DNA of 64,000 nucleotides from a gamma proteobacterium SCGC AAA168-P09 (GCA_000385055.1 ARRL01000002.1:154242-218241); one strand, 5' to 3'. Positions 25,190-33,900 are shown, numbered from the stretch's first letter. Notes: generated from the sequence alone by a model not told the origin. Program-made: numbers and translations.

Positions 25190-26412
25190 AATGTTGCTTT
25201 GGATGTCGGAACATTGGTGCTGATTTTTTTATTTACTTGAGGAAATTTTTGTATACGGCTTTTGACTTTAACAACACTTGACACCTTTACAAGTTCAATT
25301 ATAGGCAGTATTTCTTTAGTGGGTTTAAAACTATCTAATACCATCTTCAGTGAATCCAAAAAATATTCAATATCATTAAAAGATAAGTCACCTATACTTC
25401 CGACCTGAAAAGCGCGATTCTTAAAGCAACCCTTACCCTCATAGATAATAATAGATTTTTCTCGCAATCTCTGACGCAAAATACTGACATCAACATTCGA
25501 TGGTGTATAAACAGCGGTTAATATCGAACACATATCTTTTTGATTAATGACAAACTTAAGCCCTAGGTTAAGCATGCCCTGTCTTAGCCTATTGGCTTTA
25601 TCTCTTAAATTAACATATCGATTTTGAATACCTTCGTTGAGTATATTAGATAGCGCCTGATCAAGAGCATAGAATAAGTGAACAGCCGGTGTATTAGGTG
25701 TCTGAGAAAAAGTTTTTATAAAGTCATAAAATTTATACAAACTTAGATACATAGATTTAATAGGTAGATTCTTTAAATTCTCAAATTCTTCAGTTTTACC
25801 AACTACAAATGATAATCCAGGGTAAGAGCCAATTGCCTTTGAACTCGAACTTGAACAAAATGCAATGTTACATTTTTTAAGATTAATTTCTTCTGCGCCC
25901 GCACTGCTTACACAGTCAACAATAAATATTGCATCATGTGATTTTGCCAGATTCCCGATTTTTTCTAGGGGATTTAACATGCCAGAACTAGTTTCATGGT
26001 GAACCATGGCAATAACATCAATCTTCTGAATCTCCAAAAAGGCTTTGATTTTATTAAGGTTTAACTCTTCTCCCCAACCAAAGTCTAATAAAAAGGTATT
26101 TTCATTATAAATCTTAGATATGCCATTTAATCTTTCGCCAAATTCACCATTAGACAAAATAAGAATATTCTTCTCACCAACGACCGAAGAAAGCATTGAT
26201 TCATTTGCAGCAGTTCCAGAGCCAGTAATAACTACAGCTCGATATTTTGCTCTATTCTTTATCTCGAAAAGTGTGAGCAATTTTTTTTCAATACTTTGTA
26301 ACAAATAATCAAAATCAATTTCACGATGACAAATATCTTGTTTGCAAATTGCCTCTCTTACATTCTGAGATACATTAACTGGACCAGGTGTAAATAATAA
26401 ATGTTGTTTCAA
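25186..26412 (-). CDS. 2-aminoethylphosphonate:pyruvate-type aminotransferase
   Basis: 408 residues, fold-type I (class V) PLP enzyme. The N-terminus LFTPGPVNVSQNVREAI and HREIDFDYLL are the PhnW signature, VHHETSSGMLNP and IVDCVSSAGAE hold the PLP Asp, and the Schiff-base Lys is in SSSSKAIGSYPG. Start is TTG at 26412 with AAGGA 9 bases ahead. In PntC-type pathways this enzyme makes 2-aminoethylphosphonate from phosphonoacetaldehyde. The last 45 residues are a lysine/valine-rich tail beyond the normal end. PEP mutase and phosphonopyruvate decarboxylase are not in this window. Confidence 0.83.
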   Translation of the reverse strand: MKQHLLFTPGPVNVSQNVREAICKQDICHREIDFDYLLQSIEKKLLTLFEIKNRAKYRAVVITGSGTAANESMLSSVVGEKNILILSNGEFGERLNGISKIYNENTFLLDFGWGEELNLNKIKAFLEIQKIDVIAMVHHETSSGMLNPLEKIGNLAKSHDAIFIVDCVSSAGAEEINLKKCNIAFCSSSSSKAIGSYPGLSFVVGKTEEFENLKNLPIKSMYLSLYKFYDFIKTFSQTPNTPAVHLFYALDQALSNILNEGIQNRYVNLRDKANRLRQGMLNLGLKFVINQKDMCSILTAVYTPSNVDVSILRQRLREKSIIIYEGKGCFKNRAFQVGSIGDLSFNDIEYFLDSLKMVLDSFKPTKEILPIIELVKVSSVVKVKSRIQKFPQVNKKISTNVPTSKATL

Positions 26413-26820
26413 TTTTTAAATTCCTTAAAATAATTTGCCTCCCTTTCTTACTAAAGAGTCAGCCACTTTTTAAATAAATAGTTATTAGAAAAGTCTCCAC
26501 TATTCTTCTAGGATATTGGATAGAAACTTAATGATTTGCATTTGTAAGAACACATCAAAAGCCTAAAGTTGGCTAGCGATAAATTAGTATTTTTACTGAT
26601 AGATACAACTTTAGAGTTGTTTAATTGGTTTTGTAATTAATAAAAGACCAACGACTTAATATAGCATATTTATGCTATGAATCCTTATTAATTGATCAAT
26701 CAATGACTTACATCTTAATATCTACTCCTACAATTGTTATTAATTTGCATAAATAAACATTCTTTGGATTAACTATAAATTGATGGATGGTATACAGTGT
26801 TATCAAACAAGGAGTTTATT
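26413..26820. other. Intergenic region without recognised gene
   Basis: 408 AT-rich bases between the aminotransferase start and the small lysine-rich gene. Both strands were read; only short frames without ribosome sites were found, plus a weak 5-bp hairpin (CAACT-TTAG-AGTTG) near 26609. It must hold the promoter of the phosphonate-type operon. Nothing else is seen. Confidence 0.6.
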
Positions 26821-26916
26821 ATGGCTAAAGGATTGGATAAAAAGAAGAATGAAAAAAAGAAAGGTAAGACACTAAAAGAAAAAAGAGCTGAAAAAAAAGA
26901 TAAAAAAAATAAATAA
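26821..26916 (+). CDS. Small lysine-rich protein
   Basis: 31 residues, MAKGLDKKKNEKKKGK followed by TLKEKRAEKKDKKNK; about half the residues are Lys. A strong ribosome site (AAGGAG) lies 8 bases before ATG. Short proteins of the pattern MAKG-x2-KK...KTxKEKRAxKKxKK are widespread in gammaproteobacteria and of unknown role; recognition is from memory of the pattern. The charge suggests RNA, DNA or ribosome contact. Confidence 0.7.
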   Translation: MAKGLDKKKNEKKKGKTLKEKRAEKKDKKNK

Positions 26917-26923
26917 GATTAAT

Positions 26924-27082
26924 TTAATTAATCACTTTATGATCTTGTTCACAGATCAACTCACTAGCTTTCCATTCCCAGATATTTGGAAATAAGCCAT
27001 TAACAATTAATATAAATGCAACTTTCCAAGCATGAAAAAGATGTATGAAATAGCTTATGCCAATTTTTTTTAAATGATTCAT
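26924..27082 (-). CDS. Small membrane protein, DUF6356-like
   Basis: 52 residues starting MNHLKKIGISYFIHLFHAWK, one hydrophobic helix (VAFILIVNGLFP) and a short tail. The SYFxHxxxAxKxxFxLI layout resembles DUF6356 proteins, a family of unknown function; this resemblance is tentative. Converges with the lysine-rich gene, the two stops being 8 bases apart. Confidence 0.5.
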   Translation of the reverse strand: MNHLKKIGISYFIHLFHAWKVAFILIVNGLFPNIWEWKASELICEQDHKVIN

Positions 27083-27141
27083 ATTCACACCCAAAATAAA
27101 TCATATAGATTTATTCTTACACAATATAAATGAATAATAAA

Positions 27142-27225
27142 TTAGCTATAAGCTAATTTAATAACAGACATAAAGATAGCTACAGCTATGCATATATAGA
27201 TAACCCAACTAATCCAATTATTCAT
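27142..27225 (-). CDS. Possible 27-residue membrane peptide
   Basis: MNNWISWVIYICIAVAIFMSV and a short end: a single membrane helix. ATG overlaps the stop of the 275-residue membrane protein gene by 8 bases, so translation could be coupled. No homology recognised; it may be spurious. Confidence 0.3.
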   Translation of the reverse strand: MNNWISWVIYICIAVAIFMSVIKLAYS

Positions 27226-28045
27226 TACTTTTTAATACAAGAGTTAAACCAAGAGCAGCTGGCCAGGCAGCTAATATTATTTCACTAATGTAGATATCAT
27301 TATATCCAGTCCCATAAACATAAATTGCGATAAGATTAAAAATAGCTGCACCTAAATAAATTATTGCAACAGAGAAAAACCACGCAGAGTTTAAGGTTAT
27401 AGCACCTAGAAGTGAGAATATACATGTAGCAAAAAAGAATGATGTAAAGTCTCTTATCAGAGCATTTTGTCCCTCATTAGATAACTCTAGTAAGACAAAT
27501 CCAAATCCAGAAGCAGCATTTGATGGACTAAAAATCCAATCTAATACTGTACCAAGAAGAACATAAGAATAAAGAATACCTAAATATCTAATAATAAACG
27601 TATAGTTTTTTTCCTTTGAAATAAGCCAATAATAAAAATAGCCACCAAAAAAACCAGCAAGCCAATGCAAGCTTTTACCTATAAATGTTCTGTGCCCACC
27701 TAATAATTCTGTTTTAAATAACAACTCAACCATAAGAAATACAGCCAAAGCTATAGCAACTGATCCAGCTATTGCATAAAGATATTTACCGCCTAAGTTT
27801 GTAAATCTAGATATTAATCCAGCAACACTAAAGGCTATTGCAAAGCCTAAAATAACAACACCGTATAAGGCTATGCCTAATCTTTGAAAATCAAAAAGGA
27901 GCACCTCCAAGGATGAGCTTATGCTAACTGGCATATCTACCGAAGATAACCATATGAGATTAGAGACAGAAGAGATTGGTGTAATCAACATAACAGTAAA
28001 TAGAGCTGCTGATAAAACTGCAAATGGATATTTAGCTATGTTCAT
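27218..28045 (-). CDS. Unknown eight-helix membrane protein
   Basis: 275 residues with about eight hydrophobic segments and little else. No family recognised. Its C-terminal third (LLELSN...IRDFTSFFFATCIFSLL and the following two helices) is clearly similar to the 123-residue protein at 38956-39327 (LLEGSG...IRDFTSIFASTAIFCFL). It follows the PQQ-type dehydrogenase gene after 2 bases, so a role next to a periplasmic oxidation system is possible but unproven. Confidence 0.7.
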   Translation of the reverse strand: MNIAKYPFAVLSAALFTVMLITPISSVSNLIWLSSVDMPVSISSSLEVLLFDFQRLGIALYGVVILGFAIAFSVAGLISRFTNLGGKYLYAIAGSVAIALAVFLMVELLFKTELLGGHRTFIGKSLHWLAGFFGGYFYYWLISKEKNYTFIIRYLGILYSYVLLGTVLDWIFSPSNAASGFGFVLLELSNEGQNALIRDFTSFFFATCIFSLLGAITLNSAWFFSVAIIYLGAAIFNLIAIYVYGTGYNDIYISEIILAAWPAALGLTLVLKSNE

Positions 28046-28047
28046 AA

Positions 28048-29127
28048 TTATTTAGGCAATACCTTAAATAATTTTCCATTAGGCCCATCAGTTAACAAAT
28101 AAATGATGCCACTTGGAGAATCCTGAATATTTCTAAGTCTTAAGTTTAGATCACTAAACAATGATTCTTGAGTGTTTGTATTATTATTAAAAATAATTTT
28201 TTTTACATCCTTTGAAACCAATGCTGTAACTAAGAAACTTTTTGTTAATTCAGGATAATAGTCTTTTTCATAAAAAATCATATCTGATGGAGCTATAGAA
28301 GGAGTCCAATGTAACAATGGTTGTTCCATGCCCTCTTTCTCTGTAAATGGGCTAATAACAGCTCCAGAGTAGTCGATGCCATAAGTAATAGCTGGCCATC
28401 CATAATTCAATGAGGGCTCAATTAAATTCATTTCATCACCACCTCTTGGCCCGTGTTCATGTTCGTAAATATCGCCTGAGGATGTAATAACAAGCCCTTG
28501 CATATTTCTGTGTCCATAAGAATAAATGTCTTCTAATACACCCTCTTTACCCACAAAAGGATTATCTTCTGGGATAGAGCCATCTACATTAATTCTTACA
28601 ATCTTACCAAAATGATTATCTAACTTTTGGGCCTTTTCCCTATGATCAAAACCATCGCCGCTTGATAATAAAAGTGTTCCGTCTTTCATAAAGGCCATTT
28701 TTGCACCTAAATGAACAGCCGTTCTTCTTGGTGCTATTGCCTCAAAAATAATTTTTTTATTCACTAGAGAGTTGTCTTTTAATTGAGCAGACATTACAAA
28801 AAGTGTAGATTTCTTATTAGTATTTTTTGCAGAATAGCTTAAATAAATTTTATTATTAGAATTAAAATTAGGATCTAAAATAACTTCAGACAGACCTCCT
28901 TGACTAACATATTGAACATCTGGAACATTTAATATTTCAATAATAGACTTATCAGATAATGAAGCTGTCTTGAGCTTGCCTGACATTTCGGTATATAAAA
29001 TCTTATCTTCACTTAGAAAAACAAAACTCCAAGCATCATCTAAATCATCTAAGACTGTTTCATATTGATAGCTTGAATATGAAAAAATAGAAAAAAATAA
29101 AATGAAAATAGATTTGTAAAGTTTCAT
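28048..29127 (-). CDS. PQQ-dependent aldose sugar dehydrogenase-like protein
   Basis: 359 residues with a short signal peptide (residues 1-20). Six-bladed propeller of the soluble glucose dehydrogenase/YliI family: AVHLGAKMAFMKDGTLLLSSGDG with the catalytic-site His, then SYGHRNMQGL, EHGPRGGDEMN and GYGWP-type NYGWP blades. Such proteins oxidise sugars or other aldoses in the periplasm with PQQ. No PQQ synthesis genes are in the window, so the cofactor may be made elsewhere or scavenged. Confidence 0.85.
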   Translation of the reverse strand: MKLYKSIFILFFSIFSYSSYQYETVLDDLDDAWSFVFLSEDKILYTEMSGKLKTASLSDKSIIEILNVPDVQYVSQGGLSEVILDPNFNSNNKIYLSYSAKNTNKKSTLFVMSAQLKDNSLVNKKIIFEAIAPRRTAVHLGAKMAFMKDGTLLLSSGDGFDHREKAQKLDNHFGKIVRINVDGSIPEDNPFVGKEGVLEDIYSYGHRNMQGLVITSSGDIYEHEHGPRGGDEMNLIEPSLNYGWPAITYGIDYSGAVISPFTEKEGMEQPLLHWTPSIAPSDMIFYEKDYYPELTKSFLVTALVSKDVKKIIFNNNTNTQESLFSDLNLRLRNIQDSPSGIIYLLTDGPNGKLFKVLPK

Positions 29128-29184
29128 AGTCCCCTTTTTAAAGTTAAATCATCTTTAAGATAGCATAAATATTTTTAATTAATC

Positions 29185-29268
29185 TTAATATCCTATAAAT
29201 AATCTAATGAAAATAACTGGTAATAATAGTGATAAAAATAATAACAAAAGAAATTTCCATTTAGTCAT
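29185..29268 (-). CDS. Possible 27-residue hydrophobic peptide
   Basis: MTKWKFLLLLFLSLLLPVIF then RLFIGY: one membrane helix with a positive N-terminus, in the gap before the PQQ-dehydrogenase gene. No ribosome site seen. Only composition supports it. Confidence 0.25.
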   Translation of the reverse strand: MTKWKFLLLLFLSLLLPVIFIRLFIGY

Positions 29269-29357
29269 AATAAATTTAATAAAGTAATTAACTAAATAAT
29301 AACAATAAGCAGATAAAAATTATATTTATATTTCTATGAGGCTTTTGAATTGTTAAG

Positions 29358-29519
29358 ATGGTGACTATGAGTGATATATCCTTTGTCTTTTTCGCTGTTG
29401 TATGGGGTGCAGCATTTGGGTTATATATAAACCATACAAATTTGCATGAAAAAAGATTTAAAATTTGCATGATAGCTGTACTTATTATTAGTCTTTTCGG
29501 TACTCTACTTACATATTAA
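29358..29519 (+). CDS. Small two-helix membrane protein
   Basis: 53 residues from ATG at 29358 (ATG at 29367 is an alternative). Two hydrophobic helices (ISFVFFAVVWGAAFGLYI and MIAVLIISLFGTLLTY) flank a charged hairpin HEKRFK. First of three small membrane frames in a row on the plus strand. No family recognised. Confidence 0.45.
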   Translation: MVTMSDISFVFFAVVWGAAFGLYINHTNLHEKRFKICMIAVLIISLFGTLLTY

Positions 29520-29547
29520 GTCATTAGCATTTAGAATATCATTTTAT

Positions 29548-29628
29548 ATGGACTACTCGACATACTTAATTGGCAATCTTATATTTATAGCTTTGTTGTA
29601 CTGGGTTGTAAAAAATAAAAATAATTAA
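29548..29628 (+). CDS. Small single-helix membrane peptide
   Basis: 26 residues, MDYSTYLIGNLIFIALLYWV with a lysine-asparagine tail. The next gene begins one base after its stop, so the two would be coupled. Support is position and composition only. Confidence 0.35.
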   Translation: MDYSTYLIGNLIFIALLYWVVKNKNN

Positions 29629-29629
29629 A

Positions 29630-29803
29630 ATGTTCTCAATTTTTATCTATTCAATAATATTCTTGTTTATAGCTGCAATGATGTGGTCTTTTGAAGGGAG
29701 CAAATTTACAGATCACGGCAATAACATGAGCATGCTTTTATTTTTTAAATTTAGTAAATGGTTTTTTGTAATACTTTCTTTTGTAATACCAATAGCTAGT
29801 TAA
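29630..29803 (+). CDS. Small two-helix membrane protein
   Basis: 57 residues: helix IFIYSIIFLFIAAMMW, a polar loop EGSKFTDHGNNM and a second helix WFFVILSFVIPIA. Ends 8 bases before the convergent DmdA-like gene. No family recognised. Confidence 0.45.
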   Translation: MFSIFIYSIIFLFIAAMMWSFEGSKFTDHGNNMSMLLFFKFSKWFFVILSFVIPIAS

Positions 29804-29810
29804 ATAAGTT

Positions 29811-30953
29811 TTAAGATTTTGTAAGACTCTTATTAGGATCATAAAAAGGTTTTTTAACTATTTTACAATCAAGTAGCTTGGTGCCATTATTTACTTGAAG
29901 CTCTTCACCAATATCTGAATATTTGATATCAACCAATGCAAGACCAATATTTTGTTTTAATCTTGGTGAAAAAACTGCTGATGTTACCTTTCCAATAACA
30001 GCGTTATTTTTTATCACATCCCAAAACCTTGTATTAGGACCAGCCATTGGATTATCTTCTATAATGATTCCAACTTGCTTCCTAGATAAACCTCGATTAG
30101 ATATATTAATTAAGGCATCTTTACCAATGAAGTCAAAGTCTTGATCTAGATTAATAAATTTATCCATACCAAGCTCTAAAGGGTTTGTATTGATAGTCAT
30201 ATCAGCATGATATGAAAGCATGCCTCCCTCAATCCTTCTAATTGTAGATGTGTGACCTGGTTTTAAGCCCATAGGATGGCCAATATCCATGATAGTGTTG
30301 TATAAATCATTACCATGATCAGAATCTGTTAAAAAGATTTCATATCCAAGTTCACTTGACCAGCCCGTTCTTGAAATAATTAACTCAACCCCGTTATGAA
30401 TAAATTTTTTAAACCAATAGTATTTTAGATCTAATATTTCATCGCCAAATATTTTGACCATAATATCTCTAGATTTAGGTCCCTGAAGTTGAAGTGGGGA
30501 AACATCAGGTTCTGATATTTCTACATCGTAATCTGAATTAGCTGCTAAACCATGAGCCCAAAATAAAATATCACTATCTGCCAAAGAGAACCAATAAACA
30601 TCTTCCTCAACTCGCAACAATATTGGATCATTGAGAACACCGCCATGTTGATTGGTTAATATAACGTATTTACACTGTCCAACTTGCATTGAAGATAGAT
30701 TTCTTGGCGTCATCATTTGAACAAATTTTGATGCGTCTGGACCTTTGATTTGTACTTGTCTTTCAACTGCAACATCGCAAAGAATAGCTTCATTAATTAA
30801 ATTCCAGAAATTTTGTTCAGGATCTCCAAAATCTCTAGGTATATACATATGATTGTAAACAGAGAAATCTTTAGCACCCCATTTAACAGTTGCATCAAAA
30901 AATGGACTTTTTCTTATTTGAGTACCAAAACCAAAATCATTTTTATTATTCAT
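29811..30953 (-). CDS. DmdA-like DMSP demethylase / GcvT-fold aminomethyltransferase
   Basis: 380 residues of the GcvT/DmdA fold (tetrahydrofolate-dependent). The pattern YNHMYIPRDFGD, AERQVQIKGPDASKFVQMMTPR, GQCKYVILTNQHGGVLNDP, SLADSDILFWAHGLA, LQGPKSRDIM and SRTGWSSELGYEIF follows the dimethylsulfoniopropionate demethylase DmdA of SAR11 more closely than GcvT of the glycine cleavage system. No gcvH or gcvP lies nearby, which fits a stand-alone demethylase. It would move a methyl group from DMSP to THF giving methylmercaptopropionate. Related demethylases of this fold act on other methylated compounds, so the substrate needs testing. Confidence 0.72.
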   Translation of the reverse strand: MNNKNDFGFGTQIRKSPFFDATVKWGAKDFSVYNHMYIPRDFGDPEQNFWNLINEAILCDVAVERQVQIKGPDASKFVQMMTPRNLSSMQVGQCKYVILTNQHGGVLNDPILLRVEEDVYWFSLADSDILFWAHGLAANSDYDVEISEPDVSPLQLQGPKSRDIMVKIFGDEILDLKYYWFKKFIHNGVELIISRTGWSSELGYEIFLTDSDHGNDLYNTIMDIGHPMGLKPGHTSTIRRIEGGMLSYHADMTINTNPLELGMDKFINLDQDFDFIGKDALINISNRGLSRKQVGIIIEDNPMAGPNTRFWDVIKNNAVIGKVTSAVFSPRLKQNIGLALVDIKYSDIGEELQVNNGTKLLDCKIVKKPFYDPNKSLTKS

Positions 30954-31041
30954 TAACTACCCTCAATTAACACTCAATAGCATAAAGGTAATACTCTTTT
31001 AATTAATATTCAATCATTATTTATGATGTTAATATTGGTTC

Positions 31042-31371
31042 ATGAAATTTTATATATATGCTTTATCTCTCCTTTTTAGTTTAAATACTTTTGCTGAATT
31101 TGATAAAAAATGTTCTATTCTTATTACTAAAAGATTGCAGACAAGTGAAGATGCATATAAAGATGCTATCAATAAAATAGATCAATGTGATAAATATGAT
31201 ATTTTATCTGTAACAAGTTTTCTGGAAGAGCCAATAAGCAAAATATATATAACTGATTTAATACAAACTTATTGTATGTTTGACCATCAAATCATTACCT
31301 TGCTTGATAAAAATACAAGTAATCTTAGTTGTGTTCATAGAGGCAAAAGCCGAATCGAAAGACAGTTTTAA
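31042..31371 (+). CDS. Secreted cysteine-containing hypothetical protein
   Basis: 109 residues with a clear signal peptide (FYIYALSLLFSLNTFAE, cleavage after Ala18). The mature part is polar and has four Cys, which could form two disulfides in the periplasm. No family recognised. It is divergent from the DmdA-like gene and is followed by two inverted repeats. Confidence 0.6.
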   Translation: MKFYIYALSLLFSLNTFAEFDKKCSILITKRLQTSEDAYKDAINKIDQCDKYDILSVTSFLEEPISKIYITDLIQTYCMFDHQIITLLDKNTSNLSCVHRGKSRIERQF

Positions 31372-31476
31372 ATAATTTTTAATAAAAATTAACAACCCCT
31401 TCACACAAAAGACTTAATAGAGGAGTGTAATTGAAAATGAAAGTGCTCCTCAATACATATTGAATAACTTTCATAT

Positions 31477-31505
31477 GTTGACGGAACCTCCCCTGTTCCG
31501 TCAAC
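31477..31505. terminator. Bidirectional terminator-like hairpin with C-rich loop
   Basis: 11-bp perfect stem GTTGACGGAAC / GTTCCGTCAAC with loop CTCCCCT, between the convergent secreted-protein and MAPEG genes. Only a weak T run follows on the plus strand. The stability is well above other terminators here. Confidence 0.6.
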
Positions 31506-31510
31506 AACTT

Positions 31511-31891
31511 TTATATATATAAATTACAACCCATGCAAACTAAAACAACTATGGATGGTAACCATATAAGAGGTCTAATCATTTTAAATCTATATAAATT
31601 TAGAATTGCACCAAGTAAATAAGCCACTCTCAAACCGAACCATACTTGAGCTAAAAATAAATTATCTATATCTAAAATAACTGACAAAATTGCAAAAACG
31701 AAAAAAAGAGGCAATGATTGTCTTAAATTATCACTTGCTAAAGACATTCTTTCTGATAGTGCTGTGGTATTTGAAATGTTACCTTCTGTATAAGTAAAAT
31801 CTACAAAAGGTACTTTATGTAATGAGAAAGTCATTTTTAAAAAAAGATGAAGTACATAAAACATACCAACACAAATAATTAGATTAGACAT
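31511..31891 (-). CDS. MAPEG family membrane protein
   Basis: 126 residues, four membrane helices. TALSERMSLASDNLRQSLPLFFVFAIL is the MAPEG signature (ERAxxNxxExLP) of the microsomal glutathione-transferase superfamily. Bacterial members are inner-membrane proteins, mostly of unknown substrate. A single gene, 44 bases from the sulfotransferase gene start-to-stop. Confidence 0.8.
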   Translation of the reverse strand: MSNLIICVGMFYVLHLFLKMTFSLHKVPFVDFTYTEGNISNTTALSERMSLASDNLRQSLPLFFVFAILSVILDIDNLFLAQVWFGLRVAYLLGAILNLYRFKMIRPLIWLPSIVVLVCMGCNLYI

Positions 31892-31934
31892 AAGAACTCC
31901 TTTATAAATAATATCAATTAATTGTATATTAAAA

Positions 31935-33890
31935 TTAATACTTTAAATATTTTTTAAGTTCTTCTAGGTATGGCTCATAATTTTTCCAATAGTCTAATCC
32001 AGATGTATATATAGGTTGTCGAACCTGTTGAGCACTTGGTGTTTTAACTGCTCTTTTGTTTTTGTAAAATTCAATACATGTTTCTTCAAAAGGCAGCTCA
32101 CAATAATCAAGAATTTGGCAAACAGTTTGTTCAAAATTATTGATTAAGTCCTCATAAGTTATTGATAATATTTGATTAGGAAGAACTTTATTCCAATGAT
32201 CCATTAACTCTACATAGTTATTGTAATAAAGTGCTAATCTTTTCTGGCTATAAGTAAACTCTTGCCCTTCTGCAAAAAGCTGTTTATAGCAAGAAAAGCA
32301 TGCTGACATAGAATTTCTTCTTATATCAATAATTTTAGCATTTGGAAGAATGAGCTTTATCAAACCAATATGCCTGAAGTTATTAGGCATTTTATCTATA
32401 AAATATGTTCCTCCATCTCTAAATATCTCTGCGTCATTAATATAATTTTCTCCAATTATTTTTAGTTGTGGTGCCGATAAAGAAAGAAGAATATCAGGAT
32501 ATCTAGATGAATCAGCATGAGCGCGTCTAAGATTTAACTTATGCGATGTTGCTAGAATGTTCGGAAGTTCATGCGTAGCATCAACCAAGCTATGTGATGA
32601 TAAAATTTGTTCTACAAGAGTTGAACCAACTCTTGGAAGGCCTAAAATAAAAATAGGTTCATTTGATTGATGACCCCAATTATTTTTCATTTCAAACAAA
32701 TCAGAAGTACATACATTGATCTGATTTTTACATTCATTAATAAATTCATCGGTTTTAAATTTTGTATATGGTAATTTATGATCATTTCCTTTTTTATAGT
32801 GATGAAAAGAAGACTTATAATCATTTAAATCTTCAAATGCTTTTCCAAGAGCAAAATGCATATAAATTTTTTCATCATCAGGGATAAAGTTATTTGATAC
32901 CATTGCTACTAAAGATTCAATTTCATTATTCGAAAAGGTATAAGTCTTTAAATTAGCTAAACTCCAATATGCATCACCGAAATGCTTATTAGAATTATAA
33001 GCATTTTTATACAATTCAATCGACTTGTTTATATTACCTTGGTTTTTATAAAGATGGCCCATTGAGACCATAGCCATATGATTATTTGGACTTATTTTTA
33101 AGATTTTTTTATACAACAGTTGTGCTTCTTCTTGATTATTTGTCTGTTGAAGAGTAACAGCAAGTGTTATAAGAGAAGAAAGATTATTTGGATCTTTTTT
33201 ATAAAGATCTCTAGCATTTTCTAGTGCTAATCCATATTTTTGTCTTTTAATAAGCGTATCAATATATTCAACCTTTATATCTAAATTATCAGGATCAAAC
33301 TCAAGACAGCTTTCAAGTAAAAATTCACTATCATCATAAACATGAAGTTTTTTGCAAATAATTGCAAGCATCTTCATAGCCTCAAGATGATGAGGTGAGT
33401 TGGTAAGAAAATACCTACATAAATGATCAGCTTTTTTTAATTTACCCTCATGAATAAAACTTAGAACAGATTTAAGTTCTGGTGGTAAATTTTTTAAATA
33501 TATAACATTTTTATCAGCTATTTCTACCAGATGTTTATCTGTATTATCAAGGCCTAGAATTCCCAACCATGATGCTTGAAGAGTTGGATTATATCTTACG
33601 GCCCGAGAATAGCTTTTAAGAGCCATTTCTTTGTTATTTAATTTAATGTAGTTATGGCCAAATTCTTGATAAGCTCGGCCATATGTTGGAGAAATTTTAT
33701 TAACTTCTGATAGTGTTATTATAGCCTTAGAATATTTTTTTAAGTATCTAAGATTTACTGATATCAAGAACCAATAATCTAATTCGCTTAGTTTTTTTTT
33801 ATTGAGTTCTATAAATTTTATAGACTCATCAAATTTTTTTAATGATATAAGATTTTGTATTTCTTTATATACTTTTATATCAGATTTCAT
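31935..33890 (-). CDS. TPR-domain sulfotransferase
   Basis: 651 residues. The first 390 residues are TPR repeats (for example GRAYQEFGHNYIKLNNKEMALKSY-type units, and MAMVSMGHLYKNQGNINKSIELY). The C-terminal 250 residues are a PAPS-dependent sulfotransferase: phosphosulfate loop LGLPRVGSTLVE near 415, a catalytic region HELPN, and a 3'-phosphate motif IDIRRNSMSACFS. Resembles tyrosyl-protein and marine TPR sulfotransferases. The acceptor (protein, lipid or polysaccharide) is unknown. Upstream of it, across a terminator, lies a TonB receptor. Confidence 0.85.
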   Translation of the reverse strand: MKSDIKVYKEIQNLISLKKFDESIKFIELNKKKLSELDYWFLISVNLRYLKKYSKAIITLSEVNKISPTYGRAYQEFGHNYIKLNNKEMALKSYSRAVRYNPTLQASWLGILGLDNTDKHLVEIADKNVIYLKNLPPELKSVLSFIHEGKLKKADHLCRYFLTNSPHHLEAMKMLAIICKKLHVYDDSEFLLESCLEFDPDNLDIKVEYIDTLIKRQKYGLALENARDLYKKDPNNLSSLITLAVTLQQTNNQEEAQLLYKKILKISPNNHMAMVSMGHLYKNQGNINKSIELYKNAYNSNKHFGDAYWSLANLKTYTFSNNEIESLVAMVSNNFIPDDEKIYMHFALGKAFEDLNDYKSSFHHYKKGNDHKLPYTKFKTDEFINECKNQINVCTSDLFEMKNNWGHQSNEPIFILGLPRVGSTLVEQILSSHSLVDATHELPNILATSHKLNLRRAHADSSRYPDILLSLSAPQLKIIGENYINDAEIFRDGGTYFIDKMPNNFRHIGLIKLILPNAKIIDIRRNSMSACFSCYKQLFAEGQEFTYSQKRLALYYNNYVELMDHWNKVLPNQILSITYEDLINNFEQTVCQILDYCELPFEETCIEFYKNKRAVKTPSAQQVRQPIYTSGLDYWKNYEPYLEELKKYLKY

Positions 33891-33900
33891 TTATCTATTA

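Noticed and set aside
29288-29470. 60-codon minus-strand frame
   Set aside because: Opposite strand of a better small membrane-protein frame; low-complexity, no initiation signal.
29781-29793. TTGTAATACCAAT, identical to one GntR operator candidate
   Set aside because: It lies inside a coding frame at the end of a small gene and upstream of nothing; in such AT-rich DNA a chance match is likely.
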